Assembly: GCA_905233835.1 (NCBI GenBank) | Contig: CAJOGB010000117.1 | Coordinates: forward strand, 1 to 6,668 | DNA length: 6,668 nt | Source of the DNA: an uncultured Lachnospiraceae bacterium | GTDB lineage: Bacteria > Bacillota > Clostridia > Lachnospirales > Lachnospiraceae | Direction: 5' to 3' | Part shown: in pieces, positions 1 through 5,426 of the stretch | How positions within the stretch are numbered: position 1 is the first letter of the stretch | Layout: each line of letters begins with the position of its first letter | Made by a program: the position numbers and the translations under genes | The notes under the pieces: generated by a model | Seen by the model: the letters and a program-made list of their open reading frames with translations, nothing else | Database searches by the model: none | What the model was told of the DNA's origin: nothing

Positions 1-162
1 GACATTTTCGGCTGTATCCCTATTGCAGAAGCACTGGTCGCAAAGGGTGCAAAGCTCGGCGTAGTTCTCGCATTTATGATGGGCGTTATTACGCTGTCAC
101 TTGAGAATGCTGAAGCAGACGGAAAACCTCATCCTGTAACAGATCAAGTGATACAAAAATAA
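1..162 (+). CDS. Permease C-terminal segment (ArsP/YraQ-like), 5' outside window, tail abnormal
   Basis: Reading frame 1 is open from the window edge to TAA at 160-162, giving 53 residues. The first 35 or so (DIFGCIPIAEALVAKG, then LGVVLAFMMGVITLSL) match the late conserved block of the predicted permease family that includes ArsP and YraQ, membrane proteins linked to export of metalloids or other solutes. In that family, as I recall it, this block is followed by a Pro, a basic loop and a last membrane helix. Here it runs instead into a hydrophilic tail (ENAEADGKPHPVTDQVIQK) and stops. The join lies near base 103. The protein therefore seems to have lost its last helix, through deletion or insertion, and is probably not functional. 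Most of the gene lies left of the window, so its intactness there is unknown. Family assignment is fairly confident; substrate cannot be told. Confidence 0.6.
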   Translation, partial: DIFGCIPIAEALVAKGAKLGVVLAFMMGVITLSLENAEADGKPHPVTDQVIQK

Positions 163-191
163 AAACACTAGAAGATCTATATAATTCAGTT

Positions 192-242
192 TTAAGATAA
201 TATACTTTCAAGGCAGTTTTTCTGCTTGTCATATAATTCCAA
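192..242 (-). other. Possible remnant of a gene start (16-codon ORF with good RBS)
   Basis: On the minus strand an AAGGAG sequence (251-256) stands 8 bases before a TTG at 242. This opens a frame reading MELYDKQKNCLESILS and then TAA at 192-194. The spacing is right for a real start, and the peptide looks natural, but it stops after 16 codons with no evident continuation. It may be the 5' stub of a lost gene, a leader peptide, or chance. A longer overlapping minus-strand frame (89-274) has no ribosome site and runs into the permease DNA, so it is not favoured. Nothing else was seen between 163 and 327. Confidence 0.2.
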
Positions 243-327
243 CGTATCAACTCCTTTCTTTTAGTATTTGTCATAATACTTGGGAATAATCATCATTTGC
301 GGTTTGAATTTTTTGCACAAGGACACA

Positions 328-373
328 AAAACAGCGGCTAAGGAGAGCAATTCGCTTTCTTAGCCGCTGTTTT
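328..373. terminator. Bidirectional intrinsic terminator hairpin
   Basis: A perfect 15-base inverted repeat (AAAACAGCGGCTAAG at 328-342, its complement at 359-373) encloses a 16-base loop. The GC-rich core is flanked by A on the left and T on the right, so it gives a stem followed by a U tract on either strand. It lies 9 bases past the stop of the minus-strand exported-protein gene and could also stop readthrough from the permease. Confidence 0.85.
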
Positions 374-381
374 GTATTTTA

Positions 382-1059
382 CTACCATTTTGGATTTTCT
401 GTAGTGTTATTATTGTTTTCAACTGTTTGTATGGAATCTGCAAGAACATCCAGACGAAGAAAAATATTGTTTGTATTGGCAGTCTGCAATACTGTGTCTG
501 CTATCTCAACCGATGAAACCAGTTTTAATTTTTCATCCCTCGACTTAATTGGTTGCAATGTCTCAAAATATTGAACATCAGTTACATTCGGCATGGGTTT
601 CCATACAGTATTCCAGTTTTCAGCAAGTTCTGCCGTGACTATTGTCTTTGTTCCTCCACTGTCCATAAATACAAGTGTATTACCGTCAATCTTTGCACTG
701 CAAATATCGGTAACGTCTTCAATTCCTGAAACAACGCATCCTGATGAATCATACCATGAGGGTACAAGGCGTACCCTCATGTATTCTCCGTTCGGATTAC
801 TGATTTCGTTTACCGAAACTTCTTTTACAGCAACATGATTTCCAACAGCATTTGTAGTCTCTGACCATTTTATTTCATTCTCTTGAGTTTCAGCAGGTTT
901 GCCTTGATTTTCGGCAATCGCAATATCCTGTTTTGCAGGGTGGAATTGATTGCTCCTCTCTGCACTTTTCAGCATGAGTGCAAAAACAACTAACGGAGTC
1001 AGAAACAATATGACAGATACAGCAGCCGCAGCTGCGAGATTTTTTTTCTTTGATTTCAT
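382..1059 (-). CDS. Exported protein of the alternate-signal (SipW/TasA-like) type
   Basis: A 225-residue secreted or surface protein. A basic start (MKSKKK) precedes a hydrophobic stretch at about 8-30. After it comes a segment with the pattern of SipW-dependent exported proteins (SNQFHPAKQDIAIAEN, 36-51). The middle holds a beta-type block (VNEISNPNGEYMRVRLVPSWYD, about 83-104). Later comes IDGNTLVF, then a W-x-Y-F-E-x-L-x-P-I block (about 150-171). The end has LRLDVLADSIQTVE (201-214) and an Asn/Thr-rich tail. As I recall the family, the order of these blocks is typical of TasA/camelysin-like matrix or pilin-like subunits processed by a special signal peptidase. The usual A-Y-F-T-type cleavage motif is not obvious. 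An AAAGGGGGG ribosome site (1065-1073) supports the ATG at 1059. It follows another minus-strand frame by 16 bases, so it was probably distal in an operon whose front end is now missing. No SipW-like peptidase is in the window. Confidence 0.65.
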   Translation of the reverse strand: MKSKKKNLAAAAAVSVILFLTPLVVFALMLKSAERSNQFHPAKQDIAIAENQGKPAETQENEIKWSETTNAVGNHVAVKEVSVNEISNPNGEYMRVRLVPSWYDSSGCVVSGIEDVTDICSAKIDGNTLVFMDSGGTKTIVTAELAENWNTVWKPMPNVTDVQYFETLQPIKSRDEKLKLVSSVEIADTVLQTANTNNIFLRLDVLADSIQTVENNNNTTENPKW

Positions 1060-1075
1060 ATTGTTCCCCCCTTTA

Positions 1076-1252
1076 TCAGGATGTACTGTTCTTGGTTATG
1101 CTGTTCTTTGCCCATGATTGTGATGACAGATAAGCATATTCGGTTTCGCTGTTTGCAAAGCAGGCAATTGGAATATTGTTAGTATCATTAACCGTCAGAA
1201 CAACAGTGCCGTCCGCTCTTGCATTATCCGTACTTCCTTTTATTTTGGAGAG
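1076..1252 (-). pseudogene. C-terminal fragment of an unknown gene upstream of the exported protein
   Basis: The minus strand is open for 58 codons down to TGA at 1076-1078. The protein-like sequence contains GSTDNARADGTVVLTVNDT, then NIPIACFANSETEYAYLSSQ and a Lys/Asn/Ser-rich end. An in-frame TGA (1253-1255) lies just upstream and no start codon or ribosome site fits. Beyond about 1248 the other strand is clearly coding for an SGNH hydrolase. I therefore read this as the 3' end of a larger gene whose front was lost at the same join that beheaded the hydrolase. Its stop lies 16 bases before the start of the exported-protein gene, so the two probably formed an operon. The beta-rich, Asn/Thr-rich make-up would suit a surface protein, but I do not recognise the family. 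Confidence 0.5.
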
Positions 1253-1631
1253 TCAGGCACCCTTTGATAAGGCCATTTTAATGCTGGGAACAAACGACTG
1301 TAAGAGTGTGTATCAGTCTTCACCCACGGAAATCGCAGCGGGAATGGAGCAGTGCTTGGTGGAAGTGGAGAAGTATTTGGATCCGGAAAGTATTCTCTTG
1401 GTTTCCCCGGTTTTACTGGGAGATAAAGTTTGGGAGAAGGATCCGGACTTTGATAAAACTTCCATTGAAATCTGCAAGGAGTTAAAGGCGGAGTACAAAA
1501 AGATTGCCAAGCGTCACGGAACTTTGTTTTTGGCGGCCTCCGATTATGTGAAGGTGGACAAAGCAGACGATGAGCATTTAAACGAAAAAGGCCACCGTGA
1601 ATTTGCGAATGTGATATTTGATATATTATAA
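1248..1631 (+). pseudogene. SGNH/GDSL-family hydrolase, C-terminal part only
   Basis: From about 1248 the plus strand encodes 127 residues matching the C-terminal half of an SGNH hydrolase (lipase/esterase fold). AILMLGTNDCK carries the block-III G-x-N-D motif with the oxyanion Asn. ILLVSPVLLGDKVWE and FDKTSIEICKELKAEYKK follow. The end holds FLAASDYVKVDKADDEHLNEKGH, with the block-V D-x-x-H catalytic Asp/His pair. The N-terminal part, with the GDS-type nucleophile Ser, is absent. The frame can be extended upstream to a TTG at 1176, but those 24 codons read antisense through the neighbouring gene fragment and have no proper ribosome site. Without the catalytic Ser it should be inactive. It ends inside a terminator hairpin. 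Substrate unknown; family members often deacylate sugars or lipids. Confidence 0.75.
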
Positions 1632-1663
1632 AAACGACAGAGGAGTGATTCCTCTGTCGTTTT
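1631..1663. terminator. Bidirectional terminator hairpin, repeat-family copy 1
   Basis: A 14-base perfect stem (AAAACGACAGAGGA at 1631-1644, complement 1650-1663) has a GTGAT loop and A/T tracts on both sides. It lies between the convergent SGNH fragment and the Trp/Tyr-rich protein gene, whose stop is at 1665-1667. The same stem recurs at 3498 and 6574. Confidence 0.85.
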
Positions 1664-1664
1664 G

Positions 1665-2309
1665 TTATTTGTAAAAATCATAATCAATATACCAAAGTCT
1701 GTCTTTGAACTCTTTGTACTGTTCGTCGCTCAGCGGTTCCCAGTCATCAGAGTCTGTTTGGATATACCACCGCTGTTCGGCTGTGTCGTATTCCATCCAA
1801 CCATAGTCTCCGTACTCGGAGGATAATCCCTCCAACCAATACTGGAACTGTGGCGGATCGATATACTCGTTTAGATAAACATACATGTCAGTTTCTTTAT
1901 CGTAATAGTTCTCATCGGAGTCATAATGTAAGTGTTTGTACCCGCCATCTCTGTAATTCGCGGTATACTCCGCCTCGTCAACGATGATATAAGCTCCGTC
2001 TTCTTCTTTTACATAGATATTCATTCCTAAGTTCGGAATGTTGTATTCGTAAGCAGAATCGGAATCAAGATAATTAGCAGTTTGTTGAACACCGGTACCA
2101 ACAACCGCTTCGATGATTTCATAAACCAAACCAAAGATTCCCAAAATACAGGGCGACAAAAAAATTAGGATAATCGTAAACAGAATCACTCTGGTACTCC
2201 AACGTTTATCCTCTGCTTCATACACGGCCTTTGCCAAGTCTTCCAGGTTTCCGGTATCATGAATCGCAGGCGCAAAAACAGCTTGACCGGGTAATACGCG
2301 ATCTTCCAC
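1665..2309 (-). CDS. Membrane protein with acidic Trp/Tyr-rich C-terminus; probable 3' part of a frameshifted gene
   Basis: This 214-codon frame begins nominally at GTG 2309. It has an acidic stretch (NLEDLAKAVYEAEDKRW, about 22-38), then one strong membrane segment (VILFTIILIFLSPCILGIFG, about 41-60). A long acidic, aromatic C-terminal domain follows, rich in Tyr, Trp, Asp and Glu (for example EYGDYGWMEYD and LWYIDYDFYK at the end). No ribosome site precedes the GTG, there is no upstream ATG in this frame, and it overlaps the gene upstream by 124 bases in another frame. The simplest reading is that this is the 3' part of one gene whose 5' part is the Ser/His-rich frame at 2186-2752, joined by a -1 frame change. 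I recall similar single-gene proteins in Lachnospiraceae (Ser/His-rich start, conserved middle, helix, aromatic tail), but no function is known to me. A separately translated membrane protein is the alternative. Confidence 0.55.
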   Translation of the reverse strand: MEDRVLPGQAVFAPAIHDTGNLEDLAKAVYEAEDKRWSTRVILFTIILIFLSPCILGIFGLVYEIIEAVVGTGVQQTANYLDSDSAYEYNIPNLGMNIYVKEEDGAYIIVDEAEYTANYRDGGYKHLHYDSDENYYDKETDMYVYLNEYIDPPQFQYWLEGLSSEYGDYGWMEYDTAEQRWYIQTDSDDWEPLSDEQYKEFKDRLWYIDYDFYK

Positions 2310-2752
2310 AGCAGTTGATGACGGCGGGAATCTTCCATACGGCAGTAATCACATCGGCATACTGCAGTAGTGGTATCTAAAATTTCTCCCTGTTTTGAAA
2401 ATACGATATCCTCATAGAAGGTTCCTTCTTCATCGTAGAAACCTGCTTTATACTCTACACCGGTTTTATCGTCCGTCCACGGATGATCATAGTGTACGTA
2501 GTCATGATTCTTACAGCGATAGACTCTCGGACTTTTTGTGCCGGTGTAGCCTAAGGGCTGGTTGGATCGTGCTCGATAAATCGGTGTGATGATACGTGTG
2601 TTTCGAGTGCTTGCAGCGGAAGAACGATAACTGCTGCTATGAGAACTCGAACTATGGTAACTTCTCGAACTTGAATGTGAGTGAGAAGAACTGTGGTGTG
2701 AGTGGCTCGAATGCGAGCTGTGACTGCTTGATGAGTGATGACTTGGCGGCAT
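2186..2752 (-). CDS. Ser/His-rich protein with Cys motif; probable 5' part of a frameshifted gene
   Basis: The ATG at 2752 is preceded by AAAAGGGG about 9 bases away and, further up, by a good promoter, so this is a real gene start. Residues 2-50 are almost wholly Ser and His with a few Arg and Tyr (HHSSSSHSSHSSHSHHSS). This may bind metal or be a disordered surface segment. Next is a conserved-looking block with KNHDYVHYDHPWTDDKTGVEY and GFYDEEGTFYEDIVF, then C-R-C-D-Y-C at about 132-137, like half of a zinc ribbon. After this the frame turns into poor sequence with many Trp, Arg and Met and ends at 2186, while the overlapping frame looks coding. The real protein most likely switches frame between about 2336 and 2190 and continues into the membrane segment and acidic tail. 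Intact length would be about 360 residues. Function unknown. Confidence 0.6.
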   Translation of the reverse strand: MPPSHHSSSSHSSHSSHSHHSSSHSHSSSRSYHSSSSHSSSYRSSAASTRNTRIITPIYRARSNQPLGYTGTKSPRVYRCKNHDYVHYDHPWTDDKTGVEYKAGFYDEEGTFYEDIVFSKQGEILDTTTAVCRCDYCRMEDSRRHQLLWKIAYYPVKLFLRLRFMIPETWKTWQRPCMKQRINVGVPE

Positions 2753-2787
2753 AAGTATTTCCCCTTTTTATTGTAATTCCTTTTCAA

Positions 2788-2816
2788 ATTCTATCCTAAG
2801 TACACCCTTTTCTCAA
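2788..2816 (-). promoter_or_regulatory. SigA-type promoter of the Ser/His-rich gene
   Basis: On the minus strand TTGAGA (2811-2816) and TAGAAT (2788-2793) are 17 bases apart, each one base off consensus. They stand about 35 bases before the ATG at 2752, the right distance for a short leader with the AAAAGGGG site. Confidence 0.65.
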
Positions 2817-2840
2817 CAGACAAATAAAAGTGTTCAAAAC

Positions 2841-2862
2841 GTACGTTATTGACATAACGTGC
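2841..2862. promoter_or_regulatory. Palindromic operator around the -35 box of the toxin-antitoxin operon
   Basis: ACGTTAT (2843-2849) and ATAACGT (2854-2860) form a perfect 7-base inverted repeat around TGAC; one more pair matches outside a single mismatch (G2841/C2862). The palindrome covers the whole -35 box. A dimeric antitoxin with a Phd-like N-terminus is expected to bind such a site and repress its own operon. The site is seen directly; the binding protein is inferred. Confidence 0.6.
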
Positions 2863-2877
2863 ATTTCTTGCTATAGT
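2849..2877 (+). promoter_or_regulatory. Strong SigA-type promoter of the toxin-antitoxin operon
   Basis: A perfect TTGACA (2849-2854), a 17-base spacer and TATAGT (2872-2877, one base off TATAAT) lie 20 bases before the ATG at 2898. AGGAGG follows at 2884-2889. The leader is therefore very short. Confidence 0.85.
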
Positions 2878-2897
2878 CTGATTAGGAGGTGATTTCT

Positions 2898-3242
2898 ATG
2901 GAAATGACAAAAGCTACGGACATTCGTAAGGAATGGAGCGCCGCGTGCGACAGTGTTGTTCGTGATAAACCCCTTTTTATAAAAAGAACTCGAGATCGAA
3001 TCTGGATGTCAGGAATGGATGTTATGACTCAGATTCTGGAAGCATATGACTTTAACGCAGATTTATTACATGAAAAAGATGGATCAATTACTTTGTCTCT
3101 ACGAGAAATCGATTTAATCGAAAATGGTATTGATGAGATTGCTGCCCGTAAAGCACTTGGGGATGCGATTCTTGTATATTCGGATGGTACTCACACACTC
3201 CCAACCGAAAAGGACATATACCATATATATTTAAGGCTTTAA
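2898..3242 (+). CDS. Phd/HicB-hybrid antitoxin, truncated by a frameshift
   Basis: The antitoxin should neutralise the HicA-like toxin downstream and repress the operon. I choose ATG 2898 over GTG 2889 because AGGAGG (2884-2889) lies 8 bases ahead of it. Residues 5-39 (TKATDIRKEWSAACDSVV, then KPLFIKRTRDRIWMS) look like a Phd/YefM N-terminal DNA-binding fold. Residues 60-95 (KDGSITLSLREIDLIENG, then EIAARKALGDAILVY) resemble the core of HicB, the usual partner of HicA. After about residue 95 the frame becomes unnatural and ends at 3240-3242. The family's usual C-terminus, with W-Y-S-x-x-P-N-R-K-x-H-I-P-Y-I, is still in the DNA in the next frame (3182-3301). A small deletion at about 3176-3185, of a length not divisible by three, probably removed several residues and shifted the frame. 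The expected full length, from recall of homologues, is about 140 residues; this product has 114, the last 19 or so wrong. Confidence 0.75.
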   Translation: MEMTKATDIRKEWSAACDSVVRDKPLFIKRTRDRIWMSGMDVMTQILEAYDFNADLLHEKDGSITLSLREIDLIENGIDEIAARKALGDAILVYSDGTHTLPTEKDIYHIYLRL

Positions 3243-3301
3243 TCATTGGTGATGGAGAAGAAATTGGGAGACAGATTATATGCCACGATGGAAAGAATTA
3301 A
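3182..3301 (+). pseudogene. Out-of-frame C-terminal part of the antitoxin
   Basis: In the frame one base off the antitoxin's frame, 39 codons read GWYSHTPNRKGHIPYIF, then KALIIGDGEEIGRQI and ICHDGKN, ending at TAA 3299-3301. This is the C-terminal tail I recall for this antitoxin family. It overlaps the toxin's start codon (3280) by 22 bases, the compact overlap expected of a toxin-antitoxin operon. There is no start or ribosome site of its own, so it is a severed part of the upstream gene, not a separate gene. Confidence 0.7.
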
Positions 3302-3498
3302 AGCGATTTTGCGAACGCGACGGATGGGAACTCTATAAAGATACGGATCATTATTATTATCGAAAAATAGATAAAGACGGTACTATGCGCTTGACGAAGG
3401 TGTCCAAAGAATCTGGCGAAATACACCCAAAGATGTGGAAGGAAATCTTAAAAAAACAATTAAAAGTATCGCAGGAATATTTTAATAATCATATATAA
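3280..3498 (+). CDS. hicA: HicA-like mRNA interferase toxin
   Basis: A small basic protein of 72 residues that appears intact. HicA toxins have a double-stranded-RNA-binding-like fold and cleave mRNA, blocking translation until bound by their antitoxin. The N-terminal helix and turn (WKELKRFCERDGWELYK, 4-20) carry the G-W pair usual in HicA. D-T-D-H-Y-Y-Y-R-K (21-29) contains His24, the likely catalytic His. A basic strand (TMRLTKVSKES, 35-45) and a Lys-rich C-terminal helix (KMWKEILKKQLKVSQEYF, 51-68) follow. A GGGAGA sequence about 9 bases upstream of the ATG can serve as ribosome site. In the ancestral arrangement the gene overlapped the antitoxin's end; with the antitoxin now stopping at 3242 there is a 37-base gap, so translational coupling is weakened. 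Its 3' end recurs inverted and identical at the right edge of the window. Confidence 0.8.
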   Translation: MPRWKELKRFCERDGWELYKDTDHYYYRKIDKDGTMRLTKVSKESGEIHPKMWKEILKKQLKVSQEYFNNHI

Positions 3499-3510
3499 AA
3501 ACGACAGAGG
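3433..3510 (+). repeat. Inverted repeat, left copy (3' end of toxin gene and start of hairpin)
   Basis: These 78 bases equal the reverse complement of 6591-6668 without a mismatch. They cover toxin codons 52-72, the stop, and the first arm of the terminator hairpin. After base 3510 the copies differ by a 4-base AGTG, present here and absent at the right, then share ATTCCTCTGTC. The right copy continues past the window edge, so the real repeat is longer. Confidence 0.9.
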
Positions 3511-3530
3511 AGTGATTCCTCTGTCATTCT
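3498..3530. terminator. Terminator hairpin, repeat-family copy 2
   Basis: The left arm (AAAACGACAGAGGA, 3498-3511) and the GTGAT loop equal those at 1631, but the right arm is TCCTCTGTC followed by ATTCTTTT. Only the inner 9 pairs are perfect (3503-3511 with 3517-3525). Read on the minus strand the stem is followed by GTTTTTAT, so it probably serves the acetyltransferase operon better than the toxin. Confidence 0.7.
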
Positions 3531-3531
3531 T

Positions 3532-4191
3532 TTATTCATACACCATTACAAAATGCTGCAACGCATCGTTATATACGGACTGATCTACAACGTGAAAGCC
3601 AAACTTTTCATACATGGCCACATTTTCTTTTAGATCCGTTTCCAAACAAATCCGATATCCTTTTTCCTTTGCAAAAGAAATCATAAGATTCATCAGTCGC
3701 TTTCCGTGGCCGCTTCTTTGAATACTCTTTTTCGTAGCAAAGATATATATGTACCAGGTTTTATCATCCATATAGGCTTTGCGTCGTTCCAACGCATAGT
3801 CTTCATATGCTTCGTGTTTATAGATACCCGGTTGCAAAAGCAAAAGAAAATCCTTTAACTTTGCCATCTTTACATAATCTCCCATGCCTGTTTTTTTTAC
3901 GCAGGGTGGCTCCGCCATTAAAACGGATTCAAAGGAAGTACTGCTTGCTACTCCCACGATAGAAGAAAGCCTGCTTCGATAGTCCACTGACATCATTTTT
4001 TCCAAAACCTTTTTTTTAAACGTCCCGTTAAAGACAAATAAAAACAAAGGATAGGTTTGATATCCGTCCAATGAGGTTTCAATGTAGGCATCCATAGTTT
4101 CTTTTGAGAAAAACGCCTCTTTTTGAAATCCGGATGAAAGGGCATATTCATAGAATTCTTTCACTTTTTCATCACTGCTCGTGAAGCTCAT
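3532..4191 (-). CDS. GNAT-family N-acetyltransferase
   Basis: This enzyme of 219 residues should move an acetyl group from acetyl-CoA to an unknown amine. The GNAT core is in the C-terminal third. Strand TWYIYIFATKKS (145-156) leads into the acetyl-CoA pyrophosphate loop QRSGHGKRL (158-166, the Q/R-x-x-G-x-G/A motif). A helix follows, then ICLETDLKENVAMYEKFGF (181-199), the usual motif-B strand and N-x-x-x-Y-x-K-x-G-F. The first 140 residues are less conserved. The ATG at 4191 has AAGGAGG (4201-4207) nine bases upstream, lying inside the last codons of the HD-GYP gene. The two genes overlap by 20 bases, so they are co-transcribed and probably translationally coupled. Several arrangements of this kind pair unrelated functions, so a shared pathway with cyclic-di-GMP is not implied. 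Confidence 0.85.
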   Translation of the reverse strand: MSFTSSDEKVKEFYEYALSSGFQKEAFFSKETMDAYIETSLDGYQTYPLFLFVFNGTFKKKVLEKMMSVDYRSRLSSIVGVASSTSFESVLMAEPPCVKKTGMGDYVKMAKLKDFLLLLQPGIYKHEAYEDYALERRKAYMDDKTWYIYIFATKKSIQRSGHGKRLMNLMISFAKEKGYRICLETDLKENVAMYEKFGFHVVDQSVYNDALQHFVMVYE

Positions 4192-5383
4192 AGCCCTTAT
4201 CCTCCTTTATGATCTCAAGCATAATTTCAGCAATCGCAGGATCAAACTGGGTTCCGCGTCCTTTTTCGATTTCTTCTCTTACCACGTTCTGCGGCAGATA
4301 ATTACGATAGCTTCGGTTACTGGTCATGGCGTCATAGGCATCAGCCACACCGATAATGCGTGCCTGTATAGGGATTTCTTCTCCCTTTAATCCGTCGGGA
4401 TAGCCTTTTCCGTCGTAGCGCTCATGGTGCCACTTTGCACCCACGCCGATATGCTTCATCTCCGGCATCTCGGATAAGATATCGTATCCGATTCCGGGAT
4501 GTCCCTTTATGATGTTATACTCATCATCTGTAAGCTTTGACGGCTTATTTATAATGGCATCCGGCACACCGATTTTTCCGATGTCGTGAAGCATGGCCAT
4601 GTTATAAATCTCATCGATTTGTTCTTCGGAAAACTTCATTCTCTCCGCTAACATTTTTGAATACTGTGCCACACGCATGGAGTGACCGTTAGTGTATTTG
4701 TCCTTCGCATCGATGGTCTTTGCAAGAGTGTACATGGACTGCATGGTAATGCGTTCATTGGCTTCCGCAAGCTGTGCGTTTGCTTCATCCAGTTCCTGTT
4801 TTTTCTTTTCGTAAGCTCTGCTTTGGTATTTCATCATGATACCAAAGATCAGAGATACCAACGCCAATGACTGAATCACATCAATGGCTACCGCATGCTC
4901 CGATGCAAAAAAGGTCACTGTTTCCGGATGTGCCTCCGAATATAAAATGCAGGCACTTTGGAATACAAGAGCAAGACCGTAGATTACATATAAAATCTTT
5001 TTTCGAATCACCACCCAGCTGATAACCAAGGACAGCAAAAGCCAAAGCGGCATACCGCCGTGAAATCCTCCGGAGGTAAAATACATAATCGGAAACAAAA
5101 GAAAATTTGCTACTACAGAAAATAAAACCGCAGCATAAATGACATCCGAAGATTTTAATGAAATCACCAGACAAAATGTTGCAAAGACGCAGGTAATTAA
5201 AAACGCCGCTATAGCGATGGGCGAACTCTTTAATGCCAAGGAAATGATAGCGGATAAAAGTGCTCCGACAATTGCCACCATTACTCCGATGTTTAAAAGC
5301 TGCTGCCATAAATCGCAGTCGCCGATTAAGGCTTTGTAAAATCGGCGATAAACTTTTTTTGTTTTATCTTTAATTAATCTCAT
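4172..5383 (-). CDS. Membrane HD-GYP cyclic-di-GMP phosphodiesterase
   Basis: This protein should hydrolyse cyclic-di-GMP at the inner face of the membrane and so lower the signal that favours attachment over motility. I choose ATG 5383 (403 residues) over TTG 5395 because GGGGG at 5389-5393 is a fitting ribosome site and would overlap the TTG. About six membrane helices fill residues 31-185, ending in a short charged coiled coil (KKKQELDEANAQLAEANE, about 194-211). The HD-GYP domain follows with all key parts: NGHS with His234, HDIGK with His266/Asp267, GHP with His295, and HHERYDGKGYPDG (319-331) holding both the paired His and the GYP signature. VADAYDAMTSNRSYR follows (346-360). No GGDEF or EAL domain is present. 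The membrane part has no recognised sensor motif, so the stimulus is unknown. The GNAT gene is coupled at its 3' end. Confidence 0.93.
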   Translation of the reverse strand: MRLIKDKTKKVYRRFYKALIGDCDLWQQLLNIGVMVAIVGALLSAIISLALKSSPIAIAAFLITCVFATFCLVISLKSSDVIYAAVLFSVVANFLLFPIMYFTSGGFHGGMPLWLLLSLVISWVVIRKKILYVIYGLALVFQSACILYSEAHPETVTFFASEHAVAIDVIQSLALVSLIFGIMMKYQSRAYEKKKQELDEANAQLAEANERITMQSMYTLAKTIDAKDKYTNGHSMRVAQYSKMLAERMKFSEEQIDEIYNMAMLHDIGKIGVPDAIINKPSKLTDDEYNIIKGHPGIGYDILSEMPEMKHIGVGAKWHHERYDGKGYPDGLKGEEIPIQARIIGVADAYDAMTSNRSYRNYLPQNVVREEIEKGRGTQFDPAIAEIMLEIIKEDKGYELHEQ

Positions 5384-5426
5384 AATATCCCCCAAGATTA
5401 AAAATACTTAAGCCCCAAACAAATAC

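Noticed and set aside
89..274. Minus-strand open frame of 61 codons over the permease end
   Set aside because: It has no ribosome site before its ATG, reads antisense into conserved permease codons, and its product matches nothing I know.
593..838. Plus-strand frame opposite the exported-protein gene
   Set aside because: It lies wholly within a well-supported minus-strand gene, and its composition reflects the antisense of that gene.
1176..1247. TTG at 1176 as the true start of the SGNH hydrolase
   Set aside because: The first 24 codons are antisense to another gene fragment, do not resemble the family, and the catalytic Ser block would still be missing.
2186..2309. Programmed -1 ribosomal frameshifting between the two overlapping frames
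   Set aside because: The direction fits, but no X-XXY-YYZ slippery heptamer in the correct phase was found; the five-T run is preceded by G and does not allow both tRNAs to re-pair.
2551..2787. Minus-strand 78-codon frame over the Ser/His-rich start
   Set aside because: It is an off-frame reading of the low-complexity Ser/His codons, starting upstream of the proven ATG and without its own ribosome site.
2889..2897. GTG at 2889 as antitoxin start
   Set aside because: The GTG overlaps the AGGAGG itself; ATG 2898 has ideal spacing.
4881..5309. Minus-strand 142-codon frame inside the HD-GYP membrane region
   Set aside because: It is an off-frame shadow of the membrane helices, with Cys/Phe-rich composition and no start signals.
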